The translations under genes and the position numbers were made by a program. From Streptomyces sp. NBC_00443 (GTDB lineage: Bacteria; Actinomycetota; Actinomycetes; Streptomycetales; Streptomycetaceae): a stretch of 64,000 bases of DNA. The stretch spans positions 3,162,001-3,226,000 of the forward strand of contig NZ_CP107917.1 of NCBI RefSeq assembly GCF_036014175.1, written 5' to 3'. The notes beneath the pieces were generated by a model. The model was not told the DNA's origin. It searched no databases and saw nothing but the letters and a program-made list of their open reading frames with translations. Below, in pieces: positions 1 through 7,672 of this stretch; position 1 is the first letter of the stretch; every line of letters begins with the position of its first letter.

Positions 1-402
1 GGCCGCGACGCCCACCACGACGCCGATGGCGACCTGGACGACGGTCGCGGCCAGCGCGACTCCCAGGGAGACCCGGGCGCCGTACACGAGTCGCGCGAAA
101 AGGTCCCGCCCGGTCTGCGGTTCGACGCCGAGCCAGTGTTCGGCGCTCACTCCCCCGAACGACCCGATGGGCACGCCTCCGCGCGCGGAGTCCACGAGGG
201 TCGGGTGGTAGGTGGTCGGGTCCTGGCCCTCGATCGCGGTGAGCAGTGGCGCGGCGAGCGCGACCAGGACGAGCAGCGCGACGACGGCCGCCGCGACGAG
301 GGCGGCGCGCTGCGTCCGCAGCCGCCGCCAGAACTGACGGGCCCCCGAGACCCCCGGAGCAGGCACCCCGGGAGCCTCGACGGCAATGACTGCCTCACTC
401 AC
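1..402 (-). CDS. Oligopeptide/dipeptide ABC transporter permease, DppC type (partial)
   Basis: This is the N-terminal 134 codons of an inner-membrane permease of the OppC/DppC family. The gene continues past the left edge of the window. A GTG start at 402 gives a short cytoplasmic tail ending in an RRLRTQRAAL stretch, then a first membrane segment at about residues 33-53 (VAAAVVALLVLVALAAPLL), then an extracytoplasmic loop with GVEPQTGRDLFARLVYGAR. That loop motif precedes the transport core in this family. The start lies 4 bp after the stop of the substrate-binding lipoprotein gene upstream, so the two are co-transcribed. The permease would form the channel with a partner DppB-type subunit, presumably just outside the window. 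The family assignment is firm; the substrate is unknown. Confidence 0.9.
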   Translation of the reverse strand, partial: MSEAVIAVEAPGVPAPGVSGARQFWRRLRTQRAALVAAAVVALLVLVALAAPLLTAIEGQDPTTYHPTLVDSARGGVPIGSFGGVSAEHWLGVEPQTGRDLFARLVYGARVSLGVALAATVVQVAIGVVVGVAA

Positions 403-406
403 GGCG

Positions 407-2125
407 CTACTTCACCGCGACCTGGGAGATGTCCAGCACGCCGGTCCAGTCGCTGATCACGACGTTCTTGACGTCCTCGCCGTACAGCCGCTTGTAGACA
501 GGGTGGAACAGCGGCACGGTCAGCGCCTGTTCGCCGATCTTCTTGTCCAGCGCACCCCACCGCGCGGCGGCGGCGTCAAGGTCGGTCAGCTTGTTGATCG
601 CGTCGATCTCGGCGTTGACGGACTTGTCGTCGAGCAGACCCGTGTTGAAGTTCGCGCCGTCCTTGACGATCTGCCGGCCGTCGAAGATCGGGGCGAGGAA
701 GGGACCGCCGGACGGCCAGTCGGCACCCCAGTGCGCGAGGAAGAAGCCGGGCTCGGTCTTCACGTTGTGGATCTTGTCGGAGTAGTCGTTCTCCTCCAGC
801 CCCTGAAGCCTGACCGTGATGCCCGCCTTCTTGAGCGCGTCCTGGATCGCGGTCGCGATCTCGGGGCTGGTCTCGAAGTCCTTGGCGTTGGAGTGGGTCA
901 GGGTGACGGTCAGCCCGTTCGCGTAACCGGCTTCCTTCAGCAGCTTCTTGGCCTTCGCCGAGTCGCCGGCCGCACCCGCCGGGAAGTGGTCGTACGGCGT
1001 GTAGCCGAAGGACTTCTGGTCGGGCAGGAAGGTGGTCGCGGGCTCGGCGAGCGCGGACCCGCCCGCCGCATTCACCACGGACGAGCGGTCGATGGCGTAC
1101 GAGATGGCCTGACGCACCTTGGCGTTGTCGAACGGCTTGGTCGTCGGGTTGAACGCGATGTAGTTGGTGTAGCCGAAGTGCCCGGTACCGACGCGCGCGG
1201 CCAGTTCCTTGTCACCGGTCACCTTGGCCAGCTCGGCCGGGCCGAGGTTGGTGTCCGTGGTGACCGCGGCCGCGTCCACACCCTGGGACGCGGCCAGCCT
1301 CTGGTTGATCACCGACGAGTCGAGCCCGGACCGTACGTCGATCTTGTCGGGGTAGGCCTTGCGCTCGGCGTCCGTCGAGACGGACCAGTGGGTGTTGCGC
1401 GCCAGGGTGAGCCGCTCGCCGTCGTTCTCGTTCTTCACGACCTTGTACGGGCCGGACGAGACCGGGTGCTCCTCGTACTTCGTGCCGGTGTCCTTGCCCT
1501 TGGGCACCGGCGTGAACTGCGTCTGCGTCGCCAGGTACGGGAACTCACCCTCGGGCTTGTTCAGATGGAAGACGATGGTCCGCTCGTCCGGCGTCTCGAT
1601 CGCCGAGAGGCCCTTCTTGTCCTTGTACGGCCCTTGGTAGTCGGCCGCGCCGACCAGCCAGTCCCTCAAGTACGGCGCACCGCCGGACAGTTCGGGGGCG
1701 AAGGAGCGCTCGATGCCGTACTTGATGTCGGCCGAGGTGATCGAGGTGCCGTCCTCGTACTTGAGGCCCTCCTTGAGGGTGTACGTCCACACGGTCGCGT
1801 CCTTGTTCGGGCGCCCGGTGTCGGTGGCGAGGTCGGGGACGACCTCGGCTCCGGCCTCGCCGTTCTCGCGATTGCGGGTGGTGAGCGTACGGAAGACGAG
1901 GGAAGGGACGTTTCCGCCGCCCGAGGTGTACAGACGGGCCGGGTCGAAGTCCTGCTGCGGATTGGAGTTCAGGACCGTGAGCGTGCCGCCCTTGTGGGGC
2001 GTGGAGCCGCCGCCGGCGCTCTTGGCATCGTTGTCCTCAGGCCCGCAGGCGGCGGCGCCCGCTGCCACGACCAGGCTGACGGATGCCGCGGCCACGCGGC
2101 GCGCTATGACGGACGATTGACGCAT
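407..2125 (-). CDS. ABC transporter substrate-binding lipoprotein, family 5 (peptide binding)
   Basis: This 572-residue extracellular solute-binding protein belongs to SBP family 5 (OppA/DppA-like). It captures oligopeptides or a similar ligand outside the membrane for the adjacent permease. The start at 2125 (MRQSSVIARRVAAA) is preceded by a GAGAGG ribosome site and gives a lipoprotein signal ending in AGAAAC, the cysteine being at about residue 26. The family signature is clear: GGTLTVLN near the mature N-terminus, VFRTLTTRN, WTYTLKEGLKYEDGT, SSGPYKVV, VRQAISYAIDR and a C-terminal LTVPLFHPVYK. The frame is open upstream to 2233, but that extension lacks signal-peptide character. Expression probably starts at the promoter and leader peptide about 300 bp upstream. 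The ligand cannot be told from sequence. Confidence 0.93.
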   Translation of the reverse strand: MRQSSVIARRVAAASVSLVVAAGAAACGPEDNDAKSAGGGSTPHKGGTLTVLNSNPQQDFDPARLYTSGGGNVPSLVFRTLTTRNRENGEAGAEVVPDLATDTGRPNKDATVWTYTLKEGLKYEDGTSITSADIKYGIERSFAPELSGGAPYLRDWLVGAADYQGPYKDKKGLSAIETPDERTIVFHLNKPEGEFPYLATQTQFTPVPKGKDTGTKYEEHPVSSGPYKVVKNENDGERLTLARNTHWSVSTDAERKAYPDKIDVRSGLDSSVINQRLAASQGVDAAAVTTDTNLGPAELAKVTGDKELAARVGTGHFGYTNYIAFNPTTKPFDNAKVRQAISYAIDRSSVVNAAGGSALAEPATTFLPDQKSFGYTPYDHFPAGAAGDSAKAKKLLKEAGYANGLTVTLTHSNAKDFETSPEIATAIQDALKKAGITVRLQGLEENDYSDKIHNVKTEPGFFLAHWGADWPSGGPFLAPIFDGRQIVKDGANFNTGLLDDKSVNAEIDAINKLTDLDAAAARWGALDKKIGEQALTVPLFHPVYKRLYGEDVKNVVISDWTGVLDISQVAVK

Positions 2126-2266
2126 CGGAGACGACCTCTCGAATGATGAGTCTCGGATATCGAGACGAAAAGACGCGGAGTGAGACAGGAGTGGACAGAC
2201 GTCTGCCCCGGCGTCGGGTCGTCGGCAGCCCATGAACGCGCCACGGGCTCGAAACCCGTCAGCGAC

Positions 2267-2300
2267 TCACAGGAGTGAAGGAATCACAGGAGTGAAGGAA
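2267..2300. repeat. 17-bp perfect tandem duplication in the transporter 5' leader
   Basis: The 17-mer TCACAGGAGTGAAGGAA occurs twice head to tail (2267-2283 and 2284-2300). It lies in the untranslated stretch between the leader-peptide stop codon and the lipoprotein start on the minus strand. It is seen directly. It could be a replication-slippage duplication or a duplicated protein or RNA site. Confidence 0.9.
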
Positions 2301-2333
2301 GAAGATCGCGACGCGAACGCCAGGAGGCGGGCG

Positions 2334-2426
2334 TCAGCGACAGTCGATGTCGGCCACGCACAGGGCGGTCACACCGATCAGCGCCAGCTCGATGGCGGCG
2401 CGAGAGGGGGTGTGACGGGTCGACAT
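2334..2426 (-). CDS. Leaderless 30-residue leader peptide upstream of ABC transporter
   Basis: The short ORF starts with ATG at 2426 and reads MSTRHTPSRA, a hydrophobic middle (IELALIGVTALCV), then ADIDCR and a TGA stop. It ends 208 bp before the lipoprotein gene it precedes on the minus strand. No Shine-Dalgarno sequence is present, but a -10 box (CATATT) ends 7 nt before the ATG, with TTGACA 17 bp further up. The mRNA should therefore begin at or next to the start codon. Streptomyces genomes carry many short leader peptides ending in Cys-Arg ahead of transporter and sulfur genes; this one has that ending plus a second Cys. A role in attenuation is inference. The ORF is too short for standard gene callers. 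Confidence 0.6.
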   Translation of the reverse strand: MSTRHTPSRAAIELALIGVTALCVADIDCR

Positions 2427-2462
2427 GTGCAGAAATATGTACGAACTCGCTGCACATGTCAA
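2423..2462 (-). promoter_or_regulatory. Promoter with overlapping 10-bp perfect inverted repeat
   Basis: On the minus strand TTGACA (2457-2462) and CATATT (2434-2439) are separated by exactly 17 bp. A perfect inverted repeat, ACATGTGCAG and CTGCACATGT (arms 2423-2432 and 2450-2459, 17-bp gap), has one arm on the -35 box and the other on the transcription and translation start of the leader peptide. This geometry suits a dimeric repressor that blocks RNA polymerase. The cognate regulator is not identifiable. Confidence 0.7.
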
Positions 2463-2482
2463 TGTGACGTATGAGTCACCCG

Positions 2483-4153
2483 TCAACTCCCGGGATACAT
2501 CCAGGGGTTGGCCCGGCAGCGGATCCCGTCGTGGTCGAGGAACTTGGTCTGCTGCTGCATGACCGGGGCGAGCTCGCCGTCCTTGTCGCAGGTCACATGG
2601 GAGTAGCCGAGCCGGTGACCGACCTCGTGGTTGATCAGCATCTGCCGGTACTCGTGGATGCGATCACCGTACGTCTCCGACCCCTGCGCCCATCTGTACG
2701 CGTTGATCATGACGCGCTCGGTGGCGGCGGAGTCGCACGACACGTTGTCGACGGTGGTGTCCAGACCGGACTTGTCACACCAGTCGGCCGTCGTACCCGG
2801 ACTGGCCAGCGTGATCACGAAGTCCGGCTTGCCGGAGTAGATGCGCTCGAAGGTACGGGCGCCGTTGTGCGCCCAGCTCCGGTCGTCGTTGAGCGTCTTC
2901 TGCACGGCCTCGGCGAAGAGCTCGCCGTCGAGGCCGAGCCCCTGCTCCACGTCCACGCGATAGGTGTACTTCTGCCCCTTGCCGGGCGCCTTGGCGATCC
3001 CCGGGACCGCGTCGAACTTGCCCGACCCCTTGAGCTTGGCGCCGAGCGCGTACGTCTCGCCCATCTTCTGCTCGTACGTCAGCGGCGCCGGCACACTCGG
3101 CGAGCTGTCCGGCGTCGGCCGCCCGTCGCCGCGCGACGCCGAATCCCGGGCGTCCCGCCCCTGGTCGGTGGCTGACTGCGACTGTGCGTCGCCGTCCTCC
3201 CGCCCCTTCGCGACCTGACCGGCCACGACGACGGCCAGCACGGTGACGACGGCGGCAGCGGCGATGCCGGAGAAGGCCCGGCCCTTGGAGCCCTTCGCCG
3301 CCACGGGCTCGCCGGTCGGCGGGGCGTCGTCGTCATCGCCGTCGGTGCCGGCATGCGTCCCGGTGCCGTCCGCGCCACCGGCGCCGGTCCTGGTGTCCCA
3401 GTCGGTGACGGAGGCGTACGGGTCGGAGGCGTGCGCGGTCTCGGTCGTACGGGGCGCGAAGACGTCGACGTCCGCGTCGCCTTCGAAGGCCTCGAGGTAG
3501 TCCTGCCGGGGCCCTTCGGACGGCGCTGCCCGCCGGGGCCGCGGCACGGGAACGCCGGTCACGGGCGGGGCGCCGGCCGCCGCGGGCGCGCCGTAGGCAA
3601 CGCCGGTGCGCCCCCTCAAGTCGCCCCAGCCACCGCCGGATTCACGCTGCTCGGGGTGGCCGGCACGGGCCTGGGGGGTGCCGTGGGCGGGCGTACCGTC
3701 GGCGAAACGGGGCACGCCGTGCGCAGGGGTGCCGTCGGGGAACCTCGGAAAGCCATGTGCGGGCGTGCCGTCAGGCAGCGTCGGGAAGCCGTGAGCAGGC
3801 GTGCCGTCGGGCAGCCTCGGGACCCCCTGCACGGGCGTGCCGTCAGGGAAGCCGCGTTCTGCGTACGGCGGAGCTCCACCCGGGGGCATCCCCTGCCGGG
3901 CGGGCGGCGGCCCCGGCACCCGGCGACCGCCGCCGGGTCCGCCGGACTGCGGCCAACCGCCCGGGCCCGCGCCCGGGGCCGGACCAGGAGGTCGGGCACC
4001 CGGAGCCCTACCGGGCCCCACGCCCGGCACGGGGGTCCCCCGCTGGGCCGTGCCCGGCTCCGGCTGTGCTCCCCGGGAGTCCTGTCGTGCGGTTGTGTCC
4101 GCGGTGTCGCGCTTGGGCTTGGCGGCGGACCCGCGCCTGCTGTGGCGTCCCAC
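2483..4153 (-). CDS. DUF3152 membrane-anchored protein with metzincin-type zinc site
   Basis: The 556-residue protein has three parts. A Pro/Gly-rich cytoplasmic region (about 1-290) includes five copies of a roughly 12-residue unit built on PDGTPAHG (about 102-160). One membrane segment follows (about 295-313, IAAAAVVTVLAVVVAGQVA). The extracytoplasmic DUF3152 domain (about 360-556) contains HEVGHRLGYSH at 509-519, which fits the metzincin zinc-binding consensus HExxHxxGxxH exactly, followed by an APVMQQQ segment that could be the Met-turn. A membrane-anchored metallopeptidase acting outside the cell is a reasonable inference; no substrate is known. The start ATG lies 8 bp after the stop of the upstream alpha/beta hydrolase, so the two genes form an operon. 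Confidence 0.85.
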   Translation of the reverse strand: MGRHSRRGSAAKPKRDTADTTARQDSRGAQPEPGTAQRGTPVPGVGPGRAPGARPPGPAPGAGPGGWPQSGGPGGGRRVPGPPPARQGMPPGGAPPYAERGFPDGTPVQGVPRLPDGTPAHGFPTLPDGTPAHGFPRFPDGTPAHGVPRFADGTPAHGTPQARAGHPEQRESGGGWGDLRGRTGVAYGAPAAAGAPPVTGVPVPRPRRAAPSEGPRQDYLEAFEGDADVDVFAPRTTETAHASDPYASVTDWDTRTGAGGADGTGTHAGTDGDDDDAPPTGEPVAAKGSKGRAFSGIAAAAVVTVLAVVVAGQVAKGREDGDAQSQSATDQGRDARDSASRGDGRPTPDSSPSVPAPLTYEQKMGETYALGAKLKGSGKFDAVPGIAKAPGKGQKYTYRVDVEQGLGLDGELFAEAVQKTLNDDRSWAHNGARTFERIYSGKPDFVITLASPGTTADWCDKSGLDTTVDNVSCDSAATERVMINAYRWAQGSETYGDRIHEYRQMLINHEVGHRLGYSHVTCDKDGELAPVMQQQTKFLDHDGIRCRANPWMYPGS

Positions 4154-4161
4154 GTCGCGCC

Positions 4162-5265
4162 TCAGCTCCCGGAGTTCTCGGTCATGGTGCCTTCGCCGCT
4201 CGCCGCGGCCCCGGCCTCACCCGCACTCCGTCTCGCGGCCCCCGCCTCGCCCGCCGTACGGCTCGATGCGTCACCCGCGGCCTCGCCGCCGACGCCCTCC
4301 GCGTCCTCCGACTCCCCCGTCTCCGCGAGGAGTTCACCGAACGCCCGGGCGACCAGCTCCGGGTACTCCATCATCGCCACGTGCCCGGCCTCCGGCAGGC
4401 TCACCAGGCGGGAGTCGCGGAAGGCGCGCGCGGCCTTGCTGCGCATGCGGTAGCCCACGAGCTGGTCCCGGCCGCCGTAGATGAGCAGCGTCGGAGCCAG
4501 TACGCGCTCGGCCTGTCGCCACAGCGCGTGCTGGCCGCCCAGCGTGTAGGCGTTGACCAGCCCGCGCGCGGAACGTGTCATCGCGTCCCAGAAGTACGGC
4601 AGTTGCAGCCGTCGTTCCATCTCCTGGACGGCGTTGCTGAATCCTTCCGGCGTCACCCGGCCGGGGTCGCCGTAGCAGAGGTGCATCACGCCGCTCACCC
4701 GCTGCTCCGCCGACCACTGCTTGGTGACCCAGGTGAACAGCGAGGTCACTCCGGGCACCGAGAGCAGCGCGGTGGGCACGGCGCTGCGCTGGACGCGGAG
4801 CTCGGGCAGGGCGGGCGACACGAGGGTGAGCGTACGGACGAGGTCCGGACGTACGGCGGCGACGCGCGTGGTGACCGCGCCGCCGAGCGAGTTGCCGAAG
4901 AGGTGTACGGGGCCGCGGCCGGAGGCGTCGAGATAGCGGATCACCGCGCGTGCGTGCGCGGTGATCGAGTAGTTGCCGTCGTCCGGCGGTGGCGAGTCGC
5001 CGAAGCCCGGCAGGTCGACGGCCTCGCAGTCGACCTCGCCCTCGAGCAGCTCCATCAGTGCCGACCAGTTCTGCGAGGAACCTCCGAGCCCGTGGACGTA
5101 CAGCGCGGGCGGCAGCCCCTCGCGCGCGGGCGGCCTCGACCGCACCGTCAGCGTGATCCCGGGCAGCCCGACCGACCGCAGCCGCTCCCCCTCGGCGACC
5201 CTGACGGTCGCCACCTTGGGGAGCACATTGGCGGCCGGCGCTGACGGGAGCTCGGTCGAAGACAT
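4162..5265 (-). CDS. Alpha/beta hydrolase
   Basis: The 367-residue protein has an alpha/beta hydrolase fold. It shows the oxyanion-hole motif YVHGLGGSS, DLPGFGDS, the nucleophile elbow GNSLGG (Ser about 126), the acid region YGGRDQLVG and the catalytic His in EAGHVAMMEYPE. The last 50 or so residues are an Ala/Gly/Glu-rich extension (GEAGAAARRSAGEAG) beyond the fold. The ATG at 5265 has no ribosome site but a TAACAT box (5272-5277) ends 6 nt before it, so the transcript is probably leaderless. It is the first gene of an operon with the DUF3152 gene. Substrate specificity cannot be predicted. Confidence 0.88.
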   Translation of the reverse strand: MSSTELPSAPAANVLPKVATVRVAEGERLRSVGLPGITLTVRSRPPAREGLPPALYVHGLGGSSQNWSALMELLEGEVDCEAVDLPGFGDSPPPDDGNYSITAHARAVIRYLDASGRGPVHLFGNSLGGAVTTRVAAVRPDLVRTLTLVSPALPELRVQRSAVPTALLSVPGVTSLFTWVTKQWSAEQRVSGVMHLCYGDPGRVTPEGFSNAVQEMERRLQLPYFWDAMTRSARGLVNAYTLGGQHALWRQAERVLAPTLLIYGGRDQLVGYRMRSKAARAFRDSRLVSLPEAGHVAMMEYPELVARAFGELLAETGESEDAEGVGGEAAGDASSRTAGEAGAARRSAGEAGAAASGEGTMTENSGS

Positions 5266-5540
5266 GCGGCAATGTTACGAGACGATCACGCAGTGGCTCA
5301 TGTGTTCGCCATCACAAGTCGACACGTACATGGCAGATTCCCGGCCGGGAAACCCGCCAGACGCATCGCGCTCACGGAAGCCACCCGGAGCGCGCCCGAA
5401 TTGCCCGCAGATCCCCCGCCGATCGCATAGCGTCCGGATCCGGTGTCTCCTAGGCTCGTACGCAGGGCACCCGGAAGTGGACCCCTGCTTCACCCAGGGA
5501 CGTTGTGCCCCACGGGGACGTTCTAGGAAGGGAGCCCGCC

Positions 5541-5765
5541 ATGGCCGTCGATCCCACCGACCCCGAGACCTTCGTGGACGACGACACCGAGCAGGACGAG
5601 GAGTACGACGTCGAGGCCCCCGCCGCCGACGCGGTCGAGCAGCACACCGATGTCCGGCGCGACCGTGACGACCGGCCGACCGACGCGGACCAGGACCGGG
5701 CCAACGAGGCTGATCTCATCGAACAGGCACGCGTCGTCTCCATCGACGAGGACGACTATCGGTGA
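5541..5765 (+). CDS. Small acidic hypothetical protein
   Basis: The ORF encodes a 74-residue, strongly acidic protein (MAVDPTDPETFVDDD ... SIDEDDYR) with no cysteine or hydrophobic segment, so it is probably a disordered cytoplasmic protein. The ATG at 5541 follows a good ribosome site (GGAAGGGAG, about 8 nt upstream), which favours it over the in-frame start 36 bp earlier. I do not recognise a domain. It stands alone between a divergent hydrolase operon and a TetR gene. Confidence 0.75.
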   Translation: MAVDPTDPETFVDDDTEQDEEYDVEAPAADAVEQHTDVRRDRDDRPTDADQDRANEADLIEQARVVSIDEDDYR

Positions 5766-6042
5766 GGCCGGCCATCGGCGGCTGCCCGTGACACAGGCCA
5801 GCTCAGGGGCGCCACTCTGCACGAACGAGGTGAATGAAGGTACAGGTGGGCACGGAAGAGAGTGCCGTTGAACAGCAAAGAGACCATTTGCTGCCCGTTC
5901 CGGCCGGATTTCAAACCTTCTGTGCGACTTTCGTCACCGTCCGGTCCGTGAAATTCTGCGCTCGCACCGCGCACACCAGGGTTACCGAAAAGTACGATGG
6001 CGGCGCGGCGCACACCGCGTGTGGACGACATTGGGAGGCGGC

Positions 6043-6684
6043 GTGACAGCCATCGAGCAGACAGAGGCGGCACGCCCGCGGGGCACTCGCCTGCCGCGCC
6101 GTGCCCGACGGAACCAGCTGCTGGGCGCCGCCCAGGAGGTGTTCGTCGCGCAGGGCTACCACTCTGCCGCGATGGACGACATCGCCGAGCGCGCCGGCGT
6201 CAGCAAGCCGGTGCTCTACCAGCACTTCCCGGGCAAGCTCGACCTGTACCTCGCGCTGCTGGACCAGCACTGCGAGTCCCTGATCCAGTCCGTACGGAAC
6301 GCGCTCGCGTCGACGACCGACAACAAGCAGCGCGTACGAGCGACGATGGACGCGTACTTCGCGTACGTCGAGGACGACGGCGGCGCGTTCCGCCTGGTCT
6401 TCGAGTCGGACCTGACCAACGAGCCGGCCGTGCGCGAGCGGGTCGACAAGGTCACGAACGAGTGCGCCGAGGCGATCTGCGACGTCATCGCCGAGGACAC
6501 CGGCCTCTCGCGCGCGGAGTCGATGCTGCTCGCCTCCGGCCTCGGTGGTCTCGCCCAGGTCGTGGCCCGCTCCTGGCTGCACAGCGACCGCAGCGTGCCG
6601 CGCGACCAGTCGGTGCAGCTGCTGACGTCCCTCGCCTGGCGCGGCATCGCCGGCTTCCCGCTGCACGGCACCGAGCACCACTGA
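6043..6684 (+). CDS. TetR family transcriptional regulator
   Basis: The 213-residue protein has a typical TetR N-terminal helix-turn-helix (about residues 18-64: RRNQLLGAAQEVFVAQGYHSAAMDDIAERAG, written here without the following VSKPVLYQHF recognition helix) and a C-terminal ligand-binding domain containing FESDLTNEPAVR. The GTG at 6043 is chosen because GGGAGG lies 6 nt before it; the frame is open to an earlier GTG at 6019 without a ribosome site. There is no divergent partner gene, so targets are unknown. The next gene, DUF3107, follows on the same strand after about 140 bp. Confidence 0.9.
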   Translation: MTAIEQTEAARPRGTRLPRRARRNQLLGAAQEVFVAQGYHSAAMDDIAERAGVSKPVLYQHFPGKLDLYLALLDQHCESLIQSVRNALASTTDNKQRVRATMDAYFAYVEDDGGAFRLVFESDLTNEPAVRERVDKVTNECAEAICDVIAEDTGLSRAESMLLASGLGGLAQVVARSWLHSDRSVPRDQSVQLLTSLAWRGIAGFPLHGTEHH

Positions 6685-6824
6685 GCGCGTCGGGCATTTG
6701 TTCCCGCCCCCTGTTCGCTCCTGGCGTTCTTGGGCGGAGCATGCCGGTCCCCTCACCGGGCTAATGTGTGCTGGGTACGGCGCGGAAGGTCGCGCACTTC
6801 ACTGACCGTCGGAGGGACAAAGCC

Positions 6825-7052
6825 GTGGAGGTCAAGATCGGCGTGCAGCACGCGCCCCGCGAGATCGTTCTGGAGAGCGGTCAGAGTGCCGAGGAGGTCG
6901 AGCGGGCGGTGTCCGAGGCGCTGGCCGGAAAGTCACAGCTGCTGACCCTCGTGGACGAGCACGGCCGCAAGGTCCTGGTCCCGGCAGACCGCCTCGCGTA
7001 CGTGGAGCTCGGCGAGCCGGCCCCGCGCAAGGTGGGCTTCGGCGCGCTGTAA
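6825..7052 (+). CDS. DUF3107 family protein
   Basis: The 75-residue conserved actinobacterial protein (MEVKIGVQHAPREI ... GEPAPRKVGFGAL) matches the DUF3107 family over its whole length. The GTG start at 6825 follows a GGAGGGAC ribosome site; the longer frame from 6768 adds a segment without coding character. Its function is unknown. It is cytoplasmic with no membrane segment, and a strong hairpin terminator follows 28 bp after the stop. Confidence 0.9.
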   Translation: MEVKIGVQHAPREIVLESGQSAEEVERAVSEALAGKSQLLTLVDEHGRKVLVPADRLAYVELGEPAPRKVGFGAL

Positions 7053-7080
7053 GCGAGAAGGCGCCGACAGAACAGGCGTG

Positions 7081-7119
7081 ACGGGAGGGCCCGGCGACAC
7101 GGTCGCCGGGCCCTCCCGT
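7081..7119. terminator. Strong hairpin terminator after the DUF3107 gene
   Basis: An 18-bp perfect stem (left arm ACGGGAGGGCCCGGCGAC) closes on a 3-nt loop and is followed by TTTCTCC. It lies directly after the DUF3107 stop codon. Confidence 0.88.
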
Positions 7120-7234
7120 TTCTCCACGATCGGAGCACAGGTCGATCACACAGGAGGATTGCATTCCGCAGGTCAGGGGTATGACGGGCTACGACCGGGT
7201 TCGAGCAGGTCGGCCATGTGGGAGGGACCCCAGC

Positions 7235-7504
7235 ATGCTCTTGGAAGCGCTCAGCTCCGCGATCCTAGGCCTGGCCCTGGCGTGGGCTGCCACCCGCCGC
7301 CTGCCGCACCGCTTGCCGACGAGTTCCCTGGTCCTGCCGACGGGCGTCGCCGGCGCCCTCTTCGGCGCGTTCATCACGCACACCGCGCTGGACTTCGGCA
7401 ACCTCCTCGTGATCCTGATCGGCGCGGCAGTCGTCTCCGCCGCCTCTCTCTCCCTGCTGGTACGCCCCGCGGGAAGACTCAGCCGGCACTCGGCGACCGC
7501 GTAG
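7235..7504 (+). CDS. Small integral membrane protein
   Basis: The 89-residue protein begins at ATG 7235 behind a GGGAGGG ribosome site. It has three hydrophobic stretches: about 6-18 (SSAILGLALAWAA), about 29-48 (SLVLPTGVAGALFGAF) and about 57-75 (LLVILIGAAVVSAASLSLL). It ends in a short basic tail. I do not recognise a domain; the pattern suggests two or three membrane helices and no enzyme motif. Confidence 0.75.
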   Translation: MLLEALSSAILGLALAWAATRRLPHRLPTSSLVLPTGVAGALFGAFITHTALDFGNLLVILIGAAVVSAASLSLLVRPAGRLSRHSATA

Positions 7505-7584
7505 ATTCCGAGGACGACCGGCCGCCGGCTTCGTGACGCCGCCCGAAGGCTGACGACCATTTCCCGAGGCGGGTCCGGGCATGT

Positions 7585-7667
7585 CAGCCCGTCCGGCGCT
7601 TGAGGACGACCCCCGTCCAGGGGCCGAAGCGGGGTCTGGGGGCCGCGGGCCCCCAGGACGCAGGGGC
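7585..7667. repeat. Intergenic repeat with hairpin (CAGCCCGTCCGGCG type)
   Basis: The stretch beginning CAGCCCGTCCGGCGCTTGAG and containing GGGGTCTGGGGGCC is recognisable as a sequence that recurs in the intergenic regions of many Streptomyces chromosomes. Its 3' part forms a 9-bp stem (CTGGGGGCC / GGCCCCCAG, 7636-7656) with a 3-nt loop. It sits between two convergent genes and may also serve as a terminator for the minus-strand gene that ends at 7673. Confidence 0.6.
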
Positions 7668-7672
7668 GGCGC

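Noticed and set aside
386..2146. A 586-codon open frame on the + strand opposite the first binding protein
   Set aside because: It is the antisense shadow of a well-supported SBP gene; its sequence is Arg/Val/Gly-rich without domains, as expected from GC-rich antisense DNA.
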